Below, piece by piece: positions 40,063 to 48,485 of a DNA stretch of 64,000 nt (the stretch's first letter is position 1; the number at the start of each line of letters is the position of its first letter). Below the pieces are notes generated by a model. The model was not told where the DNA came from, searched no databases, and was given only the letters and a program-made list of their open reading frames with translations. Source of the stretch: Shinella sp. H4-D48 (GTDB lineage Bacteria > Pseudomonadota > Alphaproteobacteria > Rhizobiales > Rhizobiaceae). The translations under genes were made by a program, and so were the position numbers. Location of the stretch: the NCBI RefSeq assembly GCF_022637395.1, contig NZ_CP093337.1, forward strand, positions 1,410,001-1,474,000, read 5' to 3'.

Positions 40063-41066
40063 CCGCCCCGCCCATCATTCATGGCGGTGGTATTGCTGCG
40101 GCGGCCGCGCGCTTTGGCGGGAAGCCGGAAGACTGGCTCGATCTCTCCACTGGCATCAATCCGAACCCCGTCGCCGTTCCGCAGATCGATGGCGCGGCCT
40201 GGCATCGTCTGCCGGATCGGCATCGGCAGGACGCCGCCCGCGCCGCTGCCGCCCGCTATTATCGCACGCCGCACGTGCTGCCGCTGCCCGTGCCCGGCAC
40301 GCAATCGGTCATCCAGCTTCTGCCGCATCTCGTGCCGGCGGGCCGTCGCGCCGCCGTCCTGTCGCCAACCTATGGCGAATATGCGCGTGTGCTCGGCAAT
40401 GCCGACATTGCCGTCGACCGTGTAAGTGGGCTCGATGCGGTGACGGAAGGGCACGGCCTCGTCGTCGTCGTCAATCCGAACAATCCCGATGGTCACTTTT
40501 TTCCGCGCGAAACTCTTCTGAATCTCCATCGCCGAGTCGAGGCGTCGGGCGGATTGTTGCTCGTCGACGAGGCCTTTGGCGACATGCGTCCGGATGACTG
40601 CATCGCACCGCTAGCGGGCGATGACCGGCCCGGTCTTCTCGTCTTCCGCTCGTTCGGAAAATTCTTCGGGCTCGCCGGCCTCCGCCTCGGTTTCGTCGTC
40701 GGCCCATCCACCATCCTGGAGACGCTTGCCGATGGGCTCGGCCCCTGGGCCGTGTCGGGTCCGGCCTTGACCATCGCGACGACGCTGATGGCATCCGACA
40801 CGATGCCTATCCGGCATGGCCTACGACAGCGCAAGGCGTGCCTCGATCAGGTGCTTGCCGGAGCCGGATTGAGCGTAACGGGTGGCACCGACCTGTTTTC
40901 GCTTGTCGAACATGCCGCGGCCACGGACCTGCATCTGCATCTCTGCCGCTACCATATTCTCGTGCGTCCCTTCGACTATCAACCGCGCTGGCTGCGCTTC
41001 GGCCTCGCGGCGGATGCCGCCTCCGACGCCCGTCTGGCGGCGGCCCTTCGCGATTTTGCGGGCTGA
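40059..41066 (+). CDS. cobC: Threonine-phosphate decarboxylase CobC
   Basis: 335 residues, ATG overlapping the cobB stop by 4 bases. It is a PLP enzyme of the histidinol-phosphate aminotransferase fold: IHGGGIAAAAARFGGKPEDW, LDLSTGINPNP, VVNPNNPDGHF, LLVDEAFGDM and the PLP lysine K201 in FRSFGKFFGLAGLRLGF. It makes the aminopropanol phosphate used by the CobD step. The name CobC here follows the aerobic-pathway (Pseudomonas denitrificans) nomenclature. Confidence 0.93.
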   Translation: MTAPPIIHGGGIAAAAARFGGKPEDWLDLSTGINPNPVAVPQIDGAAWHRLPDRHRQDAARAAAARYYRTPHVLPLPVPGTQSVIQLLPHLVPAGRRAAVLSPTYGEYARVLGNADIAVDRVSGLDAVTEGHGLVVVVNPNNPDGHFFPRETLLNLHRRVEASGGLLLVDEAFGDMRPDDCIAPLAGDDRPGLLVFRSFGKFFGLAGLRLGFVVGPSTILETLADGLGPWAVSGPALTIATTLMASDTMPIRHGLRQRKACLDQVLAGAGLSVTGGTDLFSLVEHAAATDLHLHLCRYHILVRPFDYQPRWLRFGLAADAASDARLAAALRDFAG

Positions 41067-41069
41067 GCG

Positions 41070-42050
41070 ATGACGCAGACACTCTTCATCCTCTTCTTCG
41101 CGCTCATATTGGATCGACTGGTCGGCGATCCCGATGCGATCTGGCGGCGCGTGCCGCATCCGGTTGTGCTGTTCGGTCAGGCGATCGGCTTGATGGACCG
41201 GCTGTTCAACGGCAAACGTCTCTCCGCCGAAACCCGGCGTTTCAACGGTGCCGCCTGCATCGCCGTCCTGCTCGCGGCAAGCGTCCTGCTCGGTTTCGTC
41301 ATACATCGTCTTCTCGCCGCGATCGGGCCTTTCGGTTTGTTGGCGGAGGTTGTCGTTGTCGCGATATTCCTCGCCCAGAAAAGCCTGCTGGATCATGTAC
41401 GCGCCGTGTCTGAAGGCTTGAAGCAGGGCGGCCTTGAAGGCGGGCGGCGTGCGGTGTCGATGATTGTCGGCCGCGATCCGGCGACGCTCGATGAGCCCGC
41501 CGTTTGCCGCGCCGGCATCGAAAGCCTTGCGGAGAACTTCTCTGACGGCGTTGTCGCGCCCGCCTTCTGGTATGTGCTGTTCGGCCTGCCGGGACTGTTT
41601 GCCTACAAGATGCTGAACACGGCCGATTCCATGATCGGCCACAAGAACGCGAAATATCTCGAATTCGGTTGGGCCGCCGCCCGGCTGGACGATCTCGCCA
41701 ACTGGCCAGCGGCGCGGCTTTCTGCGCCCTTCATCGCTGCCGGTGCTTGGCTGGCGAAGGGCAGGGCCTCAGCGCGCCTTGCCGTCGGCACGGCCCTGCG
41801 GGACGCCGGCCTGCATCGTTCGCCCAATTCCGGCTGGCCGGAAGCGGCCATGGCCGGTGCGCTCGGCATCGGCCTTGCCGGCCCCCGCATCTATGGCGGC
41901 CAGCGTGTCGACGAACCCATGATGAACGCCAGCGGCCGCACCACCGCCACCCCCGCCGACATGGATCTGGCCCTGCACATCTTCTCGGCGGCCTGCGCTG
42001 TGCTGTCTGTAACGGCACTTGTTTTGGCGCTCTGCTCGACTGTGTTCTGA
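41070..42050 (+). CDS. cobD: Adenosylcobinamide-phosphate synthase CobD/CbiB
   Basis: 326 residues, integral membrane. Conserved CbiB features are LILDRLVGDPDAIWRRVPHP near the start, ESLAENFSDGVVAPAFWYVL, KMLNTADSMIGHKNAKY and FGWAAARLDDLANW. It joins aminopropanol (phosphate) to adenosylcobyric acid. It is 3 bases after cobC and ends the cobEABCD run; an inverted repeat begins at its stop. Confidence 0.94.
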   Translation: MTQTLFILFFALILDRLVGDPDAIWRRVPHPVVLFGQAIGLMDRLFNGKRLSAETRRFNGAACIAVLLAASVLLGFVIHRLLAAIGPFGLLAEVVVVAIFLAQKSLLDHVRAVSEGLKQGGLEGGRRAVSMIVGRDPATLDEPAVCRAGIESLAENFSDGVVAPAFWYVLFGLPGLFAYKMLNTADSMIGHKNAKYLEFGWAAARLDDLANWPAARLSAPFIAAGAWLAKGRASARLAVGTALRDAGLHRSPNSGWPEAAMAGALGIGLAGPRIYGGQRVDEPMMNASGRTTATPADMDLALHIFSAACAVLSVTALVLALCSTVF

Positions 42051-42094
42051 GCACCAGGAACGTAACGCACGAAGTCTGTAGCTCACTGGTGCTC
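42049..42094 (+). terminator. Inverted repeat at the end of cobD
   Basis: GAGCACCAG (42049-42057) and CTGGTGCTC (42086-42094) can pair over 9 bp around a 28-base loop, starting within the cobD stop codon. No T-run follows directly. It is a possible 3' end of the cobEABCD transcript. Confidence 0.35.
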
Positions 42095-42260
42095 TGCTCG
42101 TTCCTTCGCCTGGTCGCTGGTATTCGTTAAAATTTTACACCTTAACTTCGTTTTATTTTCGCTGTCCCCATCAATATTGCGGAAGGACAAAACGTCTATA
42201 TTCTGTGCCATCGAGGGACATGGTGTTCAGCATTTCGAAAAATTGATAGAGAGGGAAATC

Positions 42261-42689
42261 ATGCGTAGTGTGCTTGCGACTGCCGTCGCATTTCTTCTTG
42301 TGCTTTTCCAGACCGAGACGGTGCTTGCTGCCAATCTGGTGGCGCAGGTCAATCTTTCTTCGCAGACCATGACCGTTACTCAGAACGGTGTCGTGAAGCA
42401 TCGCTGGCGTGTTTCGACGGGGCGCAAGGGCTATACGACACCGACGGGCAGCTGGTCGGCCAAATGGGCGTCACGCAACCACCGTTCGCGCAAATATAAC
42501 AACGCGCCGATGCCCTATGCGATCTTCTTCAAGGGCGGCTATGCCGTGCATGCGACCTATGAGACGCGGCGTCTCGGCCGCCCGGCATCACATGGCTGCG
42601 TGCGGCTTTCCCCGAACGATGCAGCGACGTTCTACCAGCTGGCAAACCGCCACGGATTGCCGAACACCCGAATCGTCATCACGCGTTAG
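42261..42689 (+). CDS. L,D-transpeptidase (YkuD family), secreted
   Basis: 142 residues from ATG 42261 with GAGAGGGAAATC ahead. There is a signal peptide to about residue 22 (VLATAVAFLLVLFQTETVLA). The catalytic motif is SHGCVRLS with C113; the YkuD domain fills the rest (VNLSSQTMTVTQNGVVKHRW, STGRKGYTTPTGSW, YAIFFKGGYAVHATYETRRL). It forms 3-3 peptidoglycan cross-links or anchors proteins to the wall. It is single-domain and short for the family. It converges with fnrN (6 bases between stops); an AT-rich promoter region precedes it. Confidence 0.88.
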   Translation: MRSVLATAVAFLLVLFQTETVLAANLVAQVNLSSQTMTVTQNGVVKHRWRVSTGRKGYTTPTGSWSAKWASRNHRSRKYNNAPMPYAIFFKGGYAVHATYETRRLGRPASHGCVRLSPNDAATFYQLANRHGLPNTRIVITR

Positions 42690-42695
42690 GCCCCG

Positions 42696-43421
42696 TCAGT
42701 CATTGCCGGCATAGCGCATGAGGCGCTCCATGTCGGGCACGCTGACATGGCGGTTGTTCTCGATGCGGATGACGTTTTCCTTGCGCAGCTTGGTGAACTG
42801 GCGGCTGACGGTCTCGATGGTCAGGCCGAGGAAATCGGCGATGTCGGCGCGCGAGAGCGGCAGGTCGAACACGGTGATCTCGATGTTCTCCGGGTCGACA
42901 TGGGTGGCGATAAGATAGAGGAAGCTTGCGACCTTTTCCTGCGCCGTCTTGCGGCCGAGTGTCAGCATCCAGTCGCGGGCCTCGTCCAGCTCCTTGAGCG
43001 CCTGGCGGTGCAGCTTGTGCTCCAGCTCCGGCGTTCTCTTGACGAGGCGGTCGAGTACCTTGCGCGGGAAATTGCAGACTTCGCTTTCGGTCGCGGCCTC
43101 GGCGGTGATGGCGCTTTCTTCGATAAAGGGGCGGCCCAGGAAATCCGGTGCGAATTGCAGGCCGACGATCTGCTGGCGGCCATCCGCCATCACCTTGGTC
43201 AGCTTCACCACACCCCGGATGATGTTGGAATAGTTCACCACCGTCTCACCCTGGCCGATCACTTCGGCGCCGCTGTCGAGGCGGTGGCGGGAGGAGTGCT
43301 TGTTGAGTTCGCAGAGTTGCTCGGGCGTCAGCACGCCGCAAACGCCGCCATGGCGTGCCTCGCAGGCGCGGCAGACGACAGGGATATCGGAATTGTGGAT
43401 ATCTTGGCGACGAACTTCCAT
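42696..43421 (-). CDS. fnrN: FNR-type oxygen-responsive Crp/Fnr regulator
   Basis: 241 residues from ATG 43421, with AAAGGAAA ahead. The N-terminus has C17-x2-C20-x7-C28 (VVCRACEARHGGVCGV) and a further cysteine at C116 (SEVCNFP), the four-ligand set for an oxygen-labile [4Fe-4S] cluster; FixK-type proteins lack this. The HTH is ADIADFLGLTIETVSRQFTK, whose E-x2-S-R residues read TTGAT half-sites. The symbol fnrN follows rhizobial usage for cysteine-bearing members. A perfect FNR box lies 144 bases upstream, shared with hemN, so autoregulation is likely. Confidence 0.88.
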   Translation of the reverse strand: MEVRRQDIHNSDIPVVCRACEARHGGVCGVLTPEQLCELNKHSSRHRLDSGAEVIGQGETVVNYSNIIRGVVKLTKVMADGRQQIVGLQFAPDFLGRPFIEESAITAEAATESEVCNFPRKVLDRLVKRTPELEHKLHRQALKELDEARDWMLTLGRKTAQEKVASFLYLIATHVDPENIEITVFDLPLSRADIADFLGLTIETVSRQFTKLRKENVIRIENNRHVSVPDMERLMRYAGND

Positions 43422-43564
43422 GTCAATTTCCTTTGGCCCGATGCCCGGCGGCACAACGCTGCCGTGCTATCGCAAGGTGCCGCCAACATAAAGAGTGTCG
43501 CGCAGCGGCAAAATAGCGCTTTCTGACTATTGTCAAATCCTAGATCATCCAATCCGCTTTTCAC

Positions 43565-43578
43565 TTGATCAAAATCAA
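43565..43578. promoter_or_regulatory. FNR/FixK box between fnrN and hemN
   Basis: TTGATCAAAATCAA is an exact TTGAT-N4-ATCAA anaerobox. It is 51 bases before the hemN start and 144 bases before the fnrN start, and can serve as activator site for hemN and autoregulatory site for fnrN. Confidence 0.85.
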
Positions 43579-43628
43579 ATGGCGCGGGCCGTTTCGGGTT
43601 TATTTGCGTGATCATCAAGGAGATGATC

Positions 43629-44978
43629 ATGCAGGATGCACTCGTAGAACGCCTTTCCGCGCCGGTTCCCCGCTACACGAGCTATCCAACGGCACCGCAT
43701 TTCGATGAAAGCGTTGAGCCGGATACCTATGCAGAATGGCTCGCTGCGCTGGGGCCGGCCAATCGGCTGTCGCTCTATGCCCACATCCCCTATTGCGACC
43801 GGCTCTGCTGGTTCTGCGCCTGCCACACCAAGCATACCCTGCGCTACGAGCCGGTGGAGGCTTATCTGAAAGGGCTGCATGCCGAGATTGCGACCGTCGG
43901 CGCGCGGATCTCGCGCGCGGCGCCCGTGACGGCGCTGCATTTTGGTGGCGGTTCGCCCACCATGCTGCGGCCTGATGACCTTATGGCGCTGAAAGACTGC
44001 CTCACACGCCATTTCGCCTTCTCGCCGGAAGCCGAGATATCGGTGGAGATGGACCCGAACGATCTCGACGATGCGAGGCACGACGCACTCGCCGCCATCG
44101 GCATGACGCGCGCAAGCCTCGGCATCCAGGATTTCGACCCCAAGGTTCAGAAGGCGATCAACCGCATCCAGACTTTCGAGCAGACGCGCGGCGTCGTGGA
44201 GGCTGCGCGGGCTCGCGGCGTGCGCTCCGTCAACTGCGACGTCCTGTACGGCCTGCCTTACCAGACGCTGGAGACCATGGCCGAGACGGTGCGGGCCGTG
44301 ATTTCGCTTGCGCCCGATCGCATCGCGCTGTTCGGCTATGCGCATGTGCCGTGGATGAAGAAGCATCAGACGATGATCGACGAAGCCGCACTGCCCGGCA
44401 TCGTTGCCCGCTTCGACCAGATGTCGATGGCGGCGCAGATGCTGGTCTCCGCCGGATACGAGGCGATCGGCATCGATCATTTCGCGCTTCCGGCCGACCG
44501 GCTCGCCGTGTCCGCGCGGGAGGGCACGCTGCGTCGCAATTTCCAGGGTTATACGGACGATCGGGCGGATGCACTGATCGGGCTCGGCGCGTCATCCATC
44601 GGCCAGCTGCCGCAGGGCTATATCCAGAACATGCCGGCGACGGGCGAATATCTGCGTCGCGTGGAGGAGGGCGGGCTTGCCGTGGTACGCGGCTACGTAC
44701 TGACCGCGGAGGACCGCGCGCGCGCCTGGGTCATCGAGCGCGTCATGTGCGATTTCGGCTTCTCGCTGGCCGATCTTGCGGAGCGCTACCCGGCGTTTTC
44801 CGCTGTCATTCGCGGGGAGGCAGGCCGTTTCGTTGCGACGGATCGCGACGGGCTGGCGGCGCTTGAAGGCGAGCGCTTCGTGCTGACGCCGGCCGGTCGG
44901 CCCTTTGCCCGCACGGTCGCAGCTGTTTTCGATGCGCATCTTGCAAGTGGCCGGGGACGGCACTCCATTGCCGTGTGA
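43629..44978 (+). CDS. hemN: Oxygen-independent coproporphyrinogen III oxidase
   Basis: 449 residues from ATG 43629, which has AAGGAG 7 bases ahead; earlier in-frame starts at 43608 and 43623 are less well placed. The radical-SAM cluster motif is C56-x3-C60-x2-C63-x-C65 (YCDRLCWFCACH), preceded by YTSYPTAPHF; GGGSPTML and the C-terminal HemN domain (IGLGASSIGQLPQGYIQNMP) are typical. It decarboxylates coproporphyrinogen III without oxygen, supplying heme in microaerobic conditions, consistent with the FNR box upstream and the cbb3 oxidase genes nearby. Confidence 0.94.
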   Translation: MQDALVERLSAPVPRYTSYPTAPHFDESVEPDTYAEWLAALGPANRLSLYAHIPYCDRLCWFCACHTKHTLRYEPVEAYLKGLHAEIATVGARISRAAPVTALHFGGGSPTMLRPDDLMALKDCLTRHFAFSPEAEISVEMDPNDLDDARHDALAAIGMTRASLGIQDFDPKVQKAINRIQTFEQTRGVVEAARARGVRSVNCDVLYGLPYQTLETMAETVRAVISLAPDRIALFGYAHVPWMKKHQTMIDEAALPGIVARFDQMSMAAQMLVSAGYEAIGIDHFALPADRLAVSAREGTLRRNFQGYTDDRADALIGLGASSIGQLPQGYIQNMPATGEYLRRVEEGGLAVVRGYVLTAEDRARAWVIERVMCDFGFSLADLAERYPAFSAVIRGEAGRFVATDRDGLAALEGERFVLTPAGRPFARTVAAVFDAHLASGRGRHSIAV

Positions 44979-45097
44979 GGGGCTGTTGCCGCCGCAACAC
45001 AGCCTTGCGGGGAATGCAGGTCCCTCATCAACCCCATTGGCAATCGCGTCGGTTTTCCATATAGGATCGCCCGACTATAGATTCATGAGGTATGGGC

Positions 45098-45376
45098 GTG
45101 ACTGCTACATTCGACAAGGTTGCCGACATCATTGCTGAAACCAGCGAGATCGATCGCGAGACGATCACGCCGGAAAGCCACACGATCGACGATCTCGGCA
45201 TCGACAGCCTCGATTTCCTCGACATCGTCTTTGCGATCGACAAGGAATTCGGCATCAAGATCCCGCTGGAACAGTGGACGCAGGAAGTCAATGAAGGCAA
45301 GGTTGCGACGGAAGAGTACTTCGTCCTGAAGAACCTTTGCGCGAAGATCGACGAACTGCGGGCCGCCAAGGCCTGA
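45098..45376 (+). CDS. acpXL: Acyl carrier protein for very-long-chain lipid A fatty acid
   Basis: 92 residues from GTG 45098 (GAGG 8 bases ahead); an ATG at 45092 would add Met-Gly. The sequence [19 protein letters not shown] with the phosphopantetheine serine S37 in [13 protein letters not shown] and [19 protein letters not shown] is specific for AcpXL, which carries the 27-hydroxyoctacosanoic acid transferred to rhizobial lipid A. It is first in the acpXL-fabZXL-fabF2XL-fabF1XL-adhXL-lpxXL locus. An intrinsic terminator follows it. Confidence 0.94.
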   Translation: MTATFDKVADIIAETSEIDRETITPESHTIDDLGIDSLDFLDIVFAIDKEFGIKIPLEQWTQEVNEGKVATEEYFVLKNLCAKIDELRAAKA

Positions 45377-45440
45377 TATGCGCCGCCCGGCCGCCTTTGC
45401 GGCGGTGATGTTCCGGACGAACCCGGCGCAGAGGGCTATC

Positions 45441-45472
45441 GGCCTGCCGTCTTCGGCAGGCCTTTCGATTTT
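45441..45472 (+). terminator. Intrinsic terminator between acpXL and fabZXL
   Basis: GGCCTGCCG / CGGCAGGCC is a 9-bp perfect stem with a 4-base loop (TCTT), followed by TTTCGATTTTC. It lies 64 bases after acpXL and 18 bases before fabZXL. If partly efficient it would make acpXL message more abundant than that of the enzymes behind it. Confidence 0.75.
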
Positions 45473-45489
45473 CGGCAAAGGCTAATCCG

Positions 45490-45972
45490 ATGCTGCTAGA
45501 ATATTTCCAGATGATCGACCGGGTGGAAGCCGTCGATGCCGAGCGCCGTACCCTGAAGGCGCGCTCCGTCGTTCCATCCAAGAGTCCGGTTTTTGAAGGC
45601 CACTTCCCCGGCATGCCGCTTGTTCCCGGCGTGCTCCTCATCGAGACCATGGCGCAGGCATCCGGCTTTCTTGTGCTGGGCGCGTCCAACTTTGCTGCCA
45701 TGCCCTTCCTGATGAGCGTGGACGGCGCGAAGATGCGGACCTTCGTCGAACCCGATGCGATGCTCGACATCGAGGTCGTGCTGGAGCATGAGGGATCCGG
45801 TTACGCCGTGACGAAGGCGAAGATTTCGTCGGCAGGCAAGAAGGTGTGCGACACGCAGCTGAAGCTGCGCACCATGCCGTTTGCCGAGGTGCCGCTTGCC
45901 GATATCGTGCGCAGGCGCGCCGAAGAGGTGGGTTTGTTGGAGGCGCTCGCAGCGTCTGCTGAAGGGAAGTGA
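45490..45972 (+). CDS. fabZXL: 3-hydroxyacyl-ACP dehydratase of the VLCFA locus
   Basis: 160 residues. This is a hot-dog fold FabZ: catalytic H38 in FEGHFPGMPLVPGVLLIE and glutamate E52 in the helix ETMAQASGF. It dehydrates 3-hydroxyacyl-AcpXL during elongation of the very long chain. The name follows its fixed position after acpXL. It is 2 bases before fabF2XL. Confidence 0.9.
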   Translation: MLLEYFQMIDRVEAVDAERRTLKARSVVPSKSPVFEGHFPGMPLVPGVLLIETMAQASGFLVLGASNFAAMPFLMSVDGAKMRTFVEPDAMLDIEVVLEHEGSGYAVTKAKISSAGKKVCDTQLKLRTMPFAEVPLADIVRRRAEEVGLLEALAASAEGK

Positions 45973-45974
45973 GT

Positions 45975-47174
45975 ATGGCCAAGGCGAACAACGATGTTGT
46001 CATCACCGGCGTGGGTATCGTCACCTGTCACGGTGTCGGTGCCGAGGCGCATGTGCAGATCCTCGGCGCGGCCGCGGCGCCCGGGCTGAAGATCGAGACG
46101 GAGCGTTTTTCGCCCTATCCCGTCCATCCCATGCCGGAGATCGACTGGAACCAGCAGATCCCCAAGCGCGGCGATCAGCGCCAGATGGAAAACTGGCAGC
46201 GCCTCGGTGTCTTTGCCGCTGGCCTTGCGCTTGACGATGCCGGCTTCAAGGATGATGCGGACGCCTGCGGCACGATGGACATGATCGTGGCGGCCGGCGG
46301 TGGCGAACGCGACATCACGGTCGATTCGCTCATCGTCGACGAAGGCCTGAAACGCAACGACCGCGAACACCTGCTCAACGAGAAGCTGACGACCGAGCTG
46401 CGGCCGACGCTTTTCCTCGCGCAGCTTTCCAACCTGCTCGCGGGCAACATCTCCATCGTGCACAAGGTCACGGGCTCCTCGCGCACCTTCATGGGCGAGG
46501 AGGCGGCCGGTATCAGCGCCGTCGAGACGGCCTTCCACCGTATTCGCTCGGGCCAATCCACGCATACCTTGGTCGGCAGTGCGCTCGTGGCCGAGCGGCA
46601 GGACGTCATCCTGCTTTACGAAGCCATCGGCGCGCATGCGACGGGCGGCTGGACGCCCCTGTGGTCGCGTGACGAAAAAGCCGGTGGCGGTATCATCACC
46701 GGTTCGGCGGCAGCCTTCCTCATTCTGGAATCGCGCGCCCATGCGCAAGCGCGTGGCGCGCGCATCTATGCGACGATCGACGCGATCGGCGGCGACCGCG
46801 GTTCGCGCGACGCGGGCCGCCTGGAAGCACGCCTTGAGCAACTGGCCGACGGCGCGAAGGCCGGGAGCGAGACCGTGGTCTTCTCCGGCGCTTCAGGTGC
46901 CCATGACGTTACGGCCCGCGAAAAGGCCTGGCTCGGCGCCCGCTTCGAAGGCAGTGCCGTGCGCGGTTACAGCGGCGTTATCGGGCAATCGCTCGAGGCG
47001 CAGTTCCCGCTGGGGCTGGCGCTCGCCGCTCTGACCCTCGGGGCCGGCATCACGGTCGCGCCCTTCGACACGACCGCCGAGACCGCCATGAGCGCACCCG
47101 CCGCTACTGCCGTCGTCACGACGGTCGGGCACTCGCGCGGCGAGGGCGTCGCAATCCTTTCCGCAGAGAAGTGA
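45975..47174 (+). CDS. fabF2XL: Ketosynthase-like protein lacking the catalytic triad (FabF2XL)
   Basis: 399 residues from ATG 45975. The thiolase fold of KAS II is clear (VVITGVGIVTCHGVGAEAHV), but the cysteine motif TACASG is replaced by TGSSRTFMGEEAAG near residue 168, the NAHGTSTP histidine is lost (SGASGAHDV), and the GHT histidine is replaced by VIGQSLEA. The protein is otherwise full length and in frame. This resembles the chain-length-factor partner of type II polyketide synthases, so it probably forms a heterodimer with the next gene product and sets chain length; that role is inference. Confidence 0.85.
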   Translation: MAKANNDVVITGVGIVTCHGVGAEAHVQILGAAAAPGLKIETERFSPYPVHPMPEIDWNQQIPKRGDQRQMENWQRLGVFAAGLALDDAGFKDDADACGTMDMIVAAGGGERDITVDSLIVDEGLKRNDREHLLNEKLTTELRPTLFLAQLSNLLAGNISIVHKVTGSSRTFMGEEAAGISAVETAFHRIRSGQSTHTLVGSALVAERQDVILLYEAIGAHATGGWTPLWSRDEKAGGGIITGSAAAFLILESRAHAQARGARIYATIDAIGGDRGSRDAGRLEARLEQLADGAKAGSETVVFSGASGAHDVTAREKAWLGARFEGSAVRGYSGVIGQSLEAQFPLGLALAALTLGAGITVAPFDTTAETAMSAPAATAVVTTVGHSRGEGVAILSAEK

Positions 47175-47184
47175 GGGTAGGGCC

Positions 47185-48471
47185 ATGACGAAAGCCGCTT
47201 ACAGGGATCATCTCGGTCGCCCCATTGTCGCCGTTACAGGCATGGGCGTCGTCACCTCGCTGGGGCAGGGTCTCACGGACAACTGGGCTGCGCTAACCGG
47301 CGGCGTTTCCGGTATCCACGCCATTACCCGCTTCCCGGTTGATGGGCTCAATACCCGCATTTCCGGCACGGTCGACTTCATCGACGTGCCTGTCGAAAAC
47401 CCGGTCGAGCGCTCCTATGCCTATGCTCGCGAAACGACGGACGAGGCGCTGGCGCAAGCTGGCCTTTCCGGCGATTTCGGCGGCCCGCTCTTTCTGGCCG
47501 CTCCACCGATCGAGCCCGACTGGCGCGACCGCTTTGCGCTCGCCGACCGTGCGCCGGCCTCGCAGCGCCCGGGCGACGCCTATGACCGCTTCCTGTCCGT
47601 CTTGCGTGACAATCCCAGCCCCGCGCTGCACGAGGCGTGGGCCTTCGGCTCGATCTCAGAGCGCCTTTCCGACCGGTACGGCACGCGCGGGCTGCCGGTA
47701 ACGCTTTCGACCGCCTGCGCTTCCGGCGCGACCGCGATTCAGCTCGGCGTCGAGGCGATCCGTCAGGGCCGCACGGAGCGCGCGCTGACCGTCGGCACCG
47801 ATGGCTCGGTAACCGCCGAGGCGCTCATCCGCTTTGCGCTTCTGTCCGCGCTGTCGACGCAGAATGACCCGCCGACCAAGGCTTCCAAGCCGTTCAGCAA
47901 GGACCGCGACGGTTTCGTCATCGCAGAAGGGGCCGCAACGCTCGTGCTGGAATCGCTGGAATCAGCCATTGCCCGCGGCGCCAAGGTGCTCGGCATCCTC
48001 AAGGGCTGCGGCGAGAAGGCAGATCATTTCCACCGCACGCGCTCGTCGCCGGACGGTGGTCCCGCCATCGCGACGATCCGTGCGGCGCTGGAAGATGCAG
48101 GCATCGACGAGAGCGGTATCGGCTATATCAATGCCCATGGCACCTCCACGCCGGAAAACGACAAGATGGAGTATCTCTCCATGTCGACGGTCTTCGGCGA
48201 CCGGCTGGCGGGTATTGCCGTCTCATCCAACAAGTCGATGATCGGCCACACGCTGACGGCGGCCGGCGCTGTCGAGGCGGTGTTCTCGATCCAGACCATG
48301 CTGACCGGGACGCTGCCGCCCACCATCAACTACACGAACCCCGACCCGACGATCCTTCTGGATGTCGTGCCGAACGTGAAGCGCGATGCGCAAGTTACGG
48401 CGGTTCTCTCCAACTCCTTCGGCTTCGGCGGCCAGAACGCCAGCCTCGTGATGACGGCCGAACCGGCCTGA
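47185..48471 (+). CDS. fabF1XL: 3-oxoacyl-ACP synthase of the VLCFA locus (active)
   Basis: 428 residues. KAS II with an intact triad: C178 in STACASGATAIQLG, histidines in INAHGTSTPEND and MIGHTLTAAGAVEA. It elongates acyl-AcpXL with malonyl units. GTGAGGGTAGGGCC lies before its ATG, 10 bases after fabF2XL. Together with the inactive paralogue upstream it probably forms a KS/CLF-like pair. Confidence 0.92.
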   Translation: MTKAAYRDHLGRPIVAVTGMGVVTSLGQGLTDNWAALTGGVSGIHAITRFPVDGLNTRISGTVDFIDVPVENPVERSYAYARETTDEALAQAGLSGDFGGPLFLAAPPIEPDWRDRFALADRAPASQRPGDAYDRFLSVLRDNPSPALHEAWAFGSISERLSDRYGTRGLPVTLSTACASGATAIQLGVEAIRQGRTERALTVGTDGSVTAEALIRFALLSALSTQNDPPTKASKPFSKDRDGFVIAEGAATLVLESLESAIARGAKVLGILKGCGEKADHFHRTRSSPDGGPAIATIRAALEDAGIDESGIGYINAHGTSTPENDKMEYLSMSTVFGDRLAGIAVSSNKSMIGHTLTAAGAVEAVFSIQTMLTGTLPPTINYTNPDPTILLDVVPNVKRDAQVTAVLSNSFGFGGQNASLVMTAEPA

Positions 48472-48485
48472 CAGGAAAATTGACC

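Noticed and set aside
45975-47174. A pseudogene (inactive ketosynthase)
   Set aside because: Full length, in frame, well packed in its operon and with an even pattern of replaced catalytic residues, which fits a specialised non-catalytic partner better than decay.
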